A stretch of 6,529 nt of DNA from Chloroflexota bacterium. Its GTDB lineage: Bacteria > Chloroflexota > Limnocylindria > Limnocylindrales > Limnocylindraceae. A program made the position numbers and the translations under genes. This document shows positions 1 to 6,529 of the stretch, piece by piece. Position 1 is the stretch's first letter. The number at the start of each line of letters is the position of its first letter. The notes beneath the pieces were generated by a model. That model had not been told where the DNA came from. It saw only the letters and a list, made by a program, of their open reading frames with translations, and did not search any database. Location of the stretch: the NCBI GenBank assembly GCA_947483025.1, contig CANKMK010000035.1:1-6529 (forward strand). The letters run 5' to 3'.

Positions 1-2354
<2,354 letters not shown>

Positions 2355-2356
2355 GC

Positions 2357-2365
2357 TTCCCCCTT
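2357..2365 (-). promoter_or_regulatory. parB ribosome binding site
   Basis: On the minus strand AAGGGGGAA precedes the parB ATG (2354) within the 15-nt gap after the parA TAG (2372-2370). The purine core AGGGGG is 4 nt from the start. The close spacing to parA supports a shared transcript. Confidence 0.65.
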
Positions 2366-2369
2366 ATTA

Positions 2370-3191
2370 CTACCTGGCGCCTACAGGGGTTCCGTTGAAC
2401 ACCCGGGCATCAAATTCCGCTGCAGCCTGTGCGTACGACTCAGCACCCGAGGTGCCTGGCGCGTAGCTTCGAATCGCAATTCCGTGGCTGGGCGCTTCAG
2501 CTAAGCGTACCGAACGCGGCACGCGGGCCTTGTAGACCAGTTCACCAAAGTGGCTCTCCACCTCGCGAACCACGTCGCTGCCCAGTTTCGTGCGGGGATC
2601 AAGCATGGTCAAGAGGAGGCCATTCACTTGTAGGGCGGGATTGAGGCGCTCACGCACGAGGCGAATCGTGGCCATCAGCTGCGAGAGCCCCTCAAGGGCG
2701 TAGTACTCGCACTGCACGGGAACAAGCACGCCGTCAGCGATTGCGAGGGCGCTGACCGTCACCAGGCCGAGCGACGGTGGGGTGTCGACGAGGATCACCT
2801 CGGCATCCCCGGCCTGCCTCAGGCCCGCAGCAAGCTGCCGTTCGCCGCTCTCGTCCCCCGTGGCGAGCTCAACGTCGATCCCAGCGAGGTCAGCCGAGCC
2901 TGGAATGAGCATGAGGTTCGGAATAGAGGTGGGCTGAGCGAGCTCAACGGCTGGCCGGCGCCCTACGAGGAGGTCGTAGGCGGTTGGCGCTCCCTCAGGG
3001 AGGGTGAACCCGAGGCCGCTCGTGAGGTTTCGCTGCGGGTCGAGGTCAACCACGAGCACGCGACGACCTGCGTGAGCGAGCTCGGCGGCGAGGTTGAGCA
3101 CGGTGGTGGTCTTCCCGACCCCACCCTTCTGGTTCGCACACACGATGATTGGCGCGTGGGATCCGGCAGGGTGCTGGGTGGTGGCATTCAC
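2370..3191 (-). CDS. parA: Chromosome partitioning ATPase ParA (Soj family)
   Basis: A deviant-Walker ATPase that binds nucleoid DNA as an ATP dimer and moves ParB-parS complexes. From the GTG start it is 273 aa. It has KGGVGKTTT at 22-30 (signature lysine K22), the Walker A' segment VVDLDPQ at 47-53, and Walker B ILVDTPP at 133-139 (D136). The later segment VPVQCEYYALEG and the C-terminal RLAEAPSHG are also typical of Soj. R54 in DPQRN replaces the small residue usual in DPQGN or DPQAN. The frame stays open up to TTG at 3254, adding 21 residues beginning FHVKH, but those codons are the parS site read through. I prefer GTG 3191 because it gives a family-like N-terminus and has TACGAT 6 nt upstream. 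The AGGAG just before it is only 1 nt from the GTG, too close for normal SD use. Identity is firm; the start is moderately sure. Confidence 0.95.
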   Translation of the reverse strand: MNATTQHPAGSHAPIIVCANQKGGVGKTTTVLNLAAELAHAGRRVLVVDLDPQRNLTSGLGFTLPEGAPTAYDLLVGRRPAVELAQPTSIPNLMLIPGSADLAGIDVELATGDESGERQLAAGLRQAGDAEVILVDTPPSLGLVTVSALAIADGVLVPVQCEYYALEGLSQLMATIRLVRERLNPALQVNGLLLTMLDPRTKLGSDVVREVESHFGELVYKARVPRSVRLAEAPSHGIAIRSYAPGTSGAESYAQAAAEFDARVFNGTPVGAR

Positions 3192-3203
3192 GCTCCTATC
3201 GTA
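3189..3203 (-). promoter_or_regulatory. Candidate -10 element and leaderless start of parA
   Basis: On the minus strand TACGAT (3203-3198) matches the TAnnnT -10 pattern and is followed by exactly 6 nt (AGGAGC) and then GTG (3191-3189). Transcription would begin at or within a base of the start codon, giving a leaderless parA mRNA. No convincing -35 hexamer exists at 16-19 bp spacing. The alternative, a leadered mRNA using AGGAG, suffers from a 1-nt spacing. This is inferred from pattern only. Confidence 0.4.
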
Positions 3204-3210
3204 GCAGGAG
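3193..3210. repeat. Inverted repeat over the parA -10 and SD-like sequence
   Basis: CTCCT (3193-3197) and AGGAG (3206-3210) form a perfect 5-bp inverted repeat around an 8-nt centre that includes the candidate parA -10. It could be an operator half-site pair. In an RNA started further upstream it could be a small hairpin hiding the SD-like AGGAG. It is short, so chance is possible. Confidence 0.3.
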
Positions 3211-3237
3211 GGGGCTACGGAGGGGTTCTGGGGGCCA

Positions 3238-3253
3238 TGTTTCACGTGGAACA
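3238..3253. promoter_or_regulatory. parS centromere-like ParB binding site
   Basis: The 16-mer TGTTTCACGTGGAACA has the CACGTG core and is a palindrome except for one pair (T3242 against G3249). Its reverse complement, TGTTCCACGTGAAACA, is the parS sequence known from Bacillus subtilis. ParB dimers bind such sites, load CTP and slide outward. It lies 35 bp upstream of the candidate parA -10 and 42 bp upstream of the candidate mreD -10, inside the divergent intergenic region. Neighbouring parA and parB make the assignment very strong. I saw no second copy in this window. Confidence 0.94.
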
Positions 3254-3274
3254 ACAGTCCTTCGGTGGGGTGGT

Positions 3275-3286
3275 GCGCCGTGGCGC
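3275..3286. repeat. Short GC-rich dyad upstream of mreD
   Basis: GCGCC (3275-3279) and GGCGC (3282-3286) form a perfect inverted repeat separated by 2 nt, covering part of the -35/spacer zone of the candidate mreD promoter. A 2-nt loop is too tight for a stable hairpin, so a protein-binding dyad is the more likely reading if it has a function. In GC-rich DNA such a repeat can easily arise by chance. Confidence 0.2.
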
Positions 3287-3295
3287 CTGCGGGGG

Positions 3296-3310
3296 TATCC
3301 TGAGGGAATG
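3296..3310 (+). promoter_or_regulatory. Candidate -10 element and leaderless start of mreD
   Basis: TATCCT (3296-3301) matches TAnnnT and is followed by exactly 6 nt (GAGGGA) and then ATG (3308-3310). This is the same geometry as at parA on the other strand. Transcription starting about 7 nt after the hexamer would give a leaderless mRNA. The purine run GAGGGA abuts the ATG and is too close to work as a normal Shine-Dalgarno. No clear -35 is visible. Confidence 0.4.
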
Positions 3311-3787
3311 AACAAGCGCCTCGGCTACGTGCTCGGAATCCTGCTCGCCGCCCTCGTCCAGGCGAGGTTCCTCCCTGAGCTTGGACTAGAGCGTGCGGTC
3401 AACCTTCCGATCGTGCTTCTGATTGTTACAGCTTCAACTGGCCGGCGCACGTTGGCGCTGGTGGCAGCAACGCTGGCCGGTTTGACCATTGACACGTTGC
3501 TCCTGCGACCGCTTGGGTTGACCAGCCTCGCCATGGTCGCTGGCGTGCTGGTCGCGAGCCAAATCCGCGGCGCTGGGGATGCCCTTCTACCCAAGCGCTT
3601 CGTTGCGCTCCTCTTTGGACTGGCGGCGAGCAGTGTGACGATCCTCGTGCTCAGCGGCGGCGGGAGCGGGCGCATCGGAGAGAACGCCTTCGCACTCGTC
3701 GTAAACCTTTTGGTCGGGGGCGCGCTGGCGGCGTTCGGACAGCGCCGACGCAGGGGCTACCAGTTCGACCAATCGCTCCGCGGGTAG
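3308..3787 (+). CDS. mreD: Probable rod shape-determining membrane protein MreD
   Basis: A 159-aa very hydrophobic protein with about six membrane segments by eye (roughly residues 5-22, 32-44, 48-66, 71-86, 97-115 and 126-144) and a basic C-terminal tail (RRRR at 146-149). MreD is the small polytopic component of the elongasome, associated with MreC and the PBP2-RodA pair; its exact role is unclear. The evidence here is size, topology, the pattern AGLTIDTLLLRPLGLTSLA (57-75), which resembles the MreD block with a buried Asp before PLG, and its position directly before mrdA and rodA. The ATG at 3308 is preferred over an in-frame ATG at 3149, which would run back through parS and parA and add a non-membrane arginine-rich stretch. 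The stop lies 9 nt before mrdA. No mreC or mreB precedes it here. MreD sequences are poorly conserved, so the call leans on context. Confidence 0.72.
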   Translation: MNKRLGYVLGILLAALVQARFLPELGLERAVNLPIVLLIVTASTGRRTLALVAATLAGLTIDTLLLRPLGLTSLAMVAGVLVASQIRGAGDALLPKRFVALLFGLAASSVTILVLSGGGSGRIGENAFALVVNLLVGGALAAFGQRRRRGYQFDQSLRG

Positions 3788-3796
3788 GGCGGCAAT

Positions 3797-5719
3797 ATGA
3801 CGACCCCTCAGGTGTATCCAGGTGGTGGCGGGGTAAGCGACCGAGAGGTTCGTCGACGCCGACCACTCCGATTCTTCTCCGCTGCGCTGATCATCCTTCT
3901 GGCATTTGGCGGACTTGGCGGTCGCTTAATGCTCATTCAGTTTGGCGCGTCAGCATCATCGGGCACATTCGGCGTCGTGGCGCGTGGCCATCGCATCGTT
4001 GAAGAGCTCATCACACCAGCGCGCGGTCTGGTGTTGGATCGCAGTGGGCGCGTGCTCGCAAAAAACGTTGCGGTGTATGCGGTGCAAATCAGACCAGGCG
4101 ATCTCTCACTCACCATTCGGGCGCAGGTAGTGAAAACGCTTGGTGAGATTTTGAACATGGATCCCGTGCGAATCACCACACTACTTGACCGTAGCACCGG
4201 CTCACTTTGGGAACCGATTCGCATCGCGAACAATGTGAATGAACGCGCAGCTCGGCTCATCAATGAAGAGCGGGCTAGCCTCCCTGGTGTTGAGACAATT
4301 GTCGAAGCCCGCCGCGTCTATCCGTACGGAACGCTCATCAGCCATATCGTTGGATATGTTGGCCGCATTGATGGCGTAGAGGCGAGCACACTTGCGCCAG
4401 CTGGCTACACCGTTGTTGATTTCATTGGGCGTGCAGGGGTAGAGGCGAGTTATGAAGAGACGCTTCGCGGCACACCAGGCATTCGCCAAGTTGAGGTTGA
4501 TGCAAAGGGCCGACTCGTACGCATTCTTGGTGTGACGAAGCCGCCAGTGGACGGAGCATCACTAACACTCACAATCGACATTGAGGCACAACAGCGTGCA
4601 ACAACGGCACTGGAGTGGGGCCTCAAGAGTGCACGTACGAAAGAGGGCGTCGTTGCCTCCATGAATCCACAGAACGGCGAAATCATCGCAATAGCGTCTC
4701 TCCCAACCTATGACAACAATGATTTTTCGGCAGGGATCAGCAATGCGAAGTATCAGAAATATCTTGCGAACAAATTCTCACCGCTGTTGAATCACGCGGT
4801 TGGCTCGTACTTCCCGCCGGGAAGCACGTACAAACTGGTCACCTACTCCTGCGCACTCAACAACAACCTCGTCACGCCATCAACGCGATTCCAATCTACG
4901 GCGTATCTCGAGGTAGATGGCGAAAAGTTTTATGAGTGGAATCGTGCGGGATTCGGCGGTTCTCTGACACCATCTGAAGCGTATTCGTGGAGCTCGAATG
5001 TCGTGACATTCCAACTCGCACGACTCATCAAGATCGATCGGCTCTCAACGTGTGGCCGTCAGTGGGGGTTCGGTGCGCCAACCGGCATCGATCTACCGAG
5101 CGAGATCTCTGGTCTCGTCCCCGACCAAGCCTGGGCGCGCGCCACCATCAATCGCGGACTCTACAACGCTGAGGTGTTGCAATCGGCGCAGGGCCAAGGA
5201 TACGACTTGGTAACGCCGATCCAAGTGCTCAATTCGTTTGCCGCACTTGCAAACAGTGGCACGCTGTGGCGGCCGCACGTTGTGCTGCACATTACGTACC
5301 CTGATGGAACCATCACACCAATTACCCCGGTGGTGAATGCCGAAGTCGGAATGAAGGAGTCGACCTATCGCGAAATGCGCCTTGCTGGGCGCAAGATGGC
5401 GTTGAACCCTGGACCCTCACAAGGAATCTCACGAATGCCACTCTTCGTTTCGGCAAAGAGTGGTACCGCACAGTACGGCGTGCGCGACTACCTTGGCCGA
5501 CTTCCGTTCCACAACTGGATGGGAGGATTCGTTGCCCCAACCAGCGACTGGTCGAAAACCGATTCGACATTCGCCTACGTTGTCTTCATGCATGGAACGA
5601 ACACAGCGGGGAATGCGGCGAAAGAGGTAACGAAGTATTACCTGCAACTGCAGTACGACTTGAAGCGCGACTATCGCACCCCAGGGCTCTTGGCGCGCGG
5701 GAACTTCTTCGGTGAATAG
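3797..5719 (+). CDS. mrdA: Penicillin-binding protein 2, peptidoglycan DD-transpeptidase
   Basis: A 640-aa class B PBP that crosslinks peptidoglycan stem peptides outside the membrane and partners with RodA in cell elongation. A basic cytoplasmic N-terminus (REVRRRRPLR) is followed by one membrane anchor at about 26-48. The PBP dimerisation/pedestal domain carries ARGLVLDRSGRVLAKN (75-90) and continues to about 245. The transpeptidase domain has all three catalytic motifs: STYK (343-346, nucleophile S343), SSN (399-401) and KSGTAQ (554-559). QGQGY (465-469) precedes the usual PIQVLNSFAALANSG helix. AGGGCGG lies upstream of the ATG, partly in the mreD stop. The gene overlaps rodA by 8 nt. Context and length favour PBP2 over FtsI/PBP3. 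Sampled GC (45-58%) is lower than in the flanking mreD and rodA. Confidence 0.94.
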   Translation: MTTPQVYPGGGGVSDREVRRRRPLRFFSAALIILLAFGGLGGRLMLIQFGASASSGTFGVVARGHRIVEELITPARGLVLDRSGRVLAKNVAVYAVQIRPGDLSLTIRAQVVKTLGEILNMDPVRITTLLDRSTGSLWEPIRIANNVNERAARLINEERASLPGVETIVEARRVYPYGTLISHIVGYVGRIDGVEASTLAPAGYTVVDFIGRAGVEASYEETLRGTPGIRQVEVDAKGRLVRILGVTKPPVDGASLTLTIDIEAQQRATTALEWGLKSARTKEGVVASMNPQNGEIIAIASLPTYDNNDFSAGISNAKYQKYLANKFSPLLNHAVGSYFPPGSTYKLVTYSCALNNNLVTPSTRFQSTAYLEVDGEKFYEWNRAGFGGSLTPSEAYSWSSNVVTFQLARLIKIDRLSTCGRQWGFGAPTGIDLPSEISGLVPDQAWARATINRGLYNAEVLQSAQGQGYDLVTPIQVLNSFAALANSGTLWRPHVVLHITYPDGTITPITPVVNAEVGMKESTYREMRLAGRKMALNPGPSQGISRMPLFVSAKSGTAQYGVRDYLGRLPFHNWMGGFVAPTSDWSKTDSTFAYVVFMHGTNTAGNAAKEVTKYYLQLQYDLKRDYRTPGLLARGNFFGE

Positions 5720-6529
5720 GCTCGACTCGCCACTCGGCTCCGCCCTTCGTCGCGTCGACTGGATTGCCGCATCGGCGATTGGGTTGCTGGCGCTGACCGG
5801 GCTCATCATGGCCTGGCTCAACGCGCGCAGTTACGGCCAAGAGTTGTTCGCACCGAGCTCGCTGCTCGTTCGTTCCCTAACGTGGACGCTCCTCTCGATC
5901 GCTGTGTACAGCGTGACAACGCTGGTGAACTGGCGGTGGGTGCGCACCTTTGCGTGGCCGCTCTACGCCGCAAACATCCTGTTGCTCATCGTCACGCTGA
6001 TCTATGGCGTTGACTCCGGTGGGAACAATCGAGCGATCGCAATCTTCGGCCTCGCCATTCAGTCCAGCGAGCTCAGCAAGATCCTGACCCTCGTTGCGAT
6101 TTCGACGGCGCTAACCCGAGTCGACCGCGCGAGCGGCGGGCTGCAAGACCTTGTGATGGCCGGTGCCATCGTTGCCCCGCCCTTTCTCCTTGTGGTGGCG
6201 CAGCCTGACCTGGGCACCGCGCTGGTCTTGATCGCGGCACTTTTCGGCGCCCTCTATTTGGCCGGCGTTGCGACCCGTTGGGTTGCAGCCCTAGCCAGCC
6301 TTGTCGCCGCTGGCGGCGCCATCGCCTGGGCCGTGGCGCTTGCCGAGTATCAGAAGGAGCGGCTCCTCGCCTTCATCGATCCGAACGCGGACCCGGCTGG
6401 GCCGAAGTACCAGTTGCTGCGGTCACTGGAAGCGATTCGTGGGGGCGGGCTGTTCGGCGCCGGCGCGGACGGTACCGCGACCTTGACCCCGCTTCCCGTG
6501 CAGGAGAGCGACTTCGTCTTTGCGGCCCT
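5712..6529 (+). CDS. rodA: Rod shape-determining protein RodA (SEDS glycosyltransferase), 3' cut by window end
   Basis: A polytopic membrane protein that polymerises lipid II into glycan strands with PBP2. I read 272 codons before the window ends; RodA is usually about 370-400 aa. Membrane segments are visible at about 17-36, 52-72, 82-99, 121-135, 147-163, 169-186 and 190-210. SEDS signatures include QSSELSKI (117-124, usually QPSELxK), QPDLGTALVL (164-173), RLLAFIDP (217-224), a GGGLFGAG loop (244-251) and ESDFVFA (265-271). That last block aligns with TDFIFA, whose Asp is essential (D267 here). The usual GARRWI block before QPSE reads GNNRAIAI (104-111), which is unusual. The start is GTG at 5712, overlapping the last codons and stop of mrdA by 8 nt, so translation is probably coupled. 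The Shine-Dalgarno is weak. FtsW is the alternative, but the mrdA neighbour favours RodA. Confidence 0.92.
   Translation, partial: MNRLDSPLGSALRRVDWIAASAIGLLALTGLIMAWLNARSYGQELFAPSSLLVRSLTWTLLSIAVYSVTTLVNWRWVRTFAWPLYAANILLLIVTLIYGVDSGGNNRAIAIFGLAIQSSELSKILTLVAISTALTRVDRASGGLQDLVMAGAIVAPPFLLVVAQPDLGTALVLIAALFGALYLAGVATRWVAALASLVAAGGAIAWAVALAEYQKERLLAFIDPNADPAGPKYQLLRSLEAIRGGGLFGAGADGTATLTPLPVQESDFVFAA

Noticed and set aside
3149..3307. Upstream extension of the mreD frame starting at ATG 3149
   Set aside because: It would overlap parA and read through parS, adding 53 arginine/glycine-rich residues unlike an MreD N-terminus. The ATG at 3308 begins right before the first membrane segment.
3192..3307. 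Possible oriC, since parAB, parS and gyrB are origin-proximal markers
   Set aside because: I found no clear DnaA boxes (TTATCCACA-like) or AT-rich unwinding stretch here; the gap is short and GC-rich. The origin may be near but is not shown in this window.
3282..3307. A transcription terminator in the divergent region
   Set aside because: No stem-loop followed by a T run is present on either strand, and both flanking genes point away, so none is expected.
5429..5840. Minus-strand frames of 84-130 codons over the mrdA/rodA junction
   Set aside because: They are antisense to two genes with intact catalytic motifs, and their translations show no recognisable features.

Overview
The window is ordinary chromosomal housekeeping DNA from a bacterium, organised around a divergent pair of operons. 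No mobile element, phage gene, CRISPR array, tRNA or rRNA is visible. The organism has a peptidoglycan wall and an elongation (Rod-type) machinery. Hand-counted 60-base samples run from about 45% to 72% GC, most between 53% and 70%. GTG starts, the GyrB ATPase wording and possible leaderless promoters fit a high-GC Gram-positive or Chloroflexota-like lineage. That placement is a guess from protein flavour, not a demonstrated assignment.

Left half, minus strand, read from about 3191 down to 1: parA (ParA/Soj ATPase), parB (ParB/Spo0J CTPase and parS binder) and gyrB (DNA gyrase B, cut by the window start). The genes are packed tightly: 15 nt between parA and parB, and a 4-nt GTGA overlap between parB and gyrB. 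They therefore look like one transcription unit for chromosome segregation and supercoiling. parAB and gyrB are both usually near oriC, but gyrB directly behind parB is not the common dnaA-dnaN-recF-gyrB order.

Centre, 3192-3307: a 116-bp divergent intergenic region holding a near-perfect 16-bp parS site. Each flanking gene has a TAnnnT -10-like hexamer exactly 6 nt before its start codon, as expected if both divergent mRNAs are leaderless.

Right half, plus strand, 3308 to the window end: a probable mreD, mrdA (class B penicillin-binding protein 2) and rodA (SEDS glycosyltransferase, cut by the window end). These encode the lateral-wall synthesis complex: RodA polymerises glycan strands, PBP2 crosslinks them, and MreD is an associated membrane protein. 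mreB and mreC are not in the window.

The most interesting feature is the arrangement. A parS site sits between the promoters of the segregation operon and the elongasome operon, so ParB loading and spreading there could touch transcription of both. No stretch over 300 bases lacks a gene.
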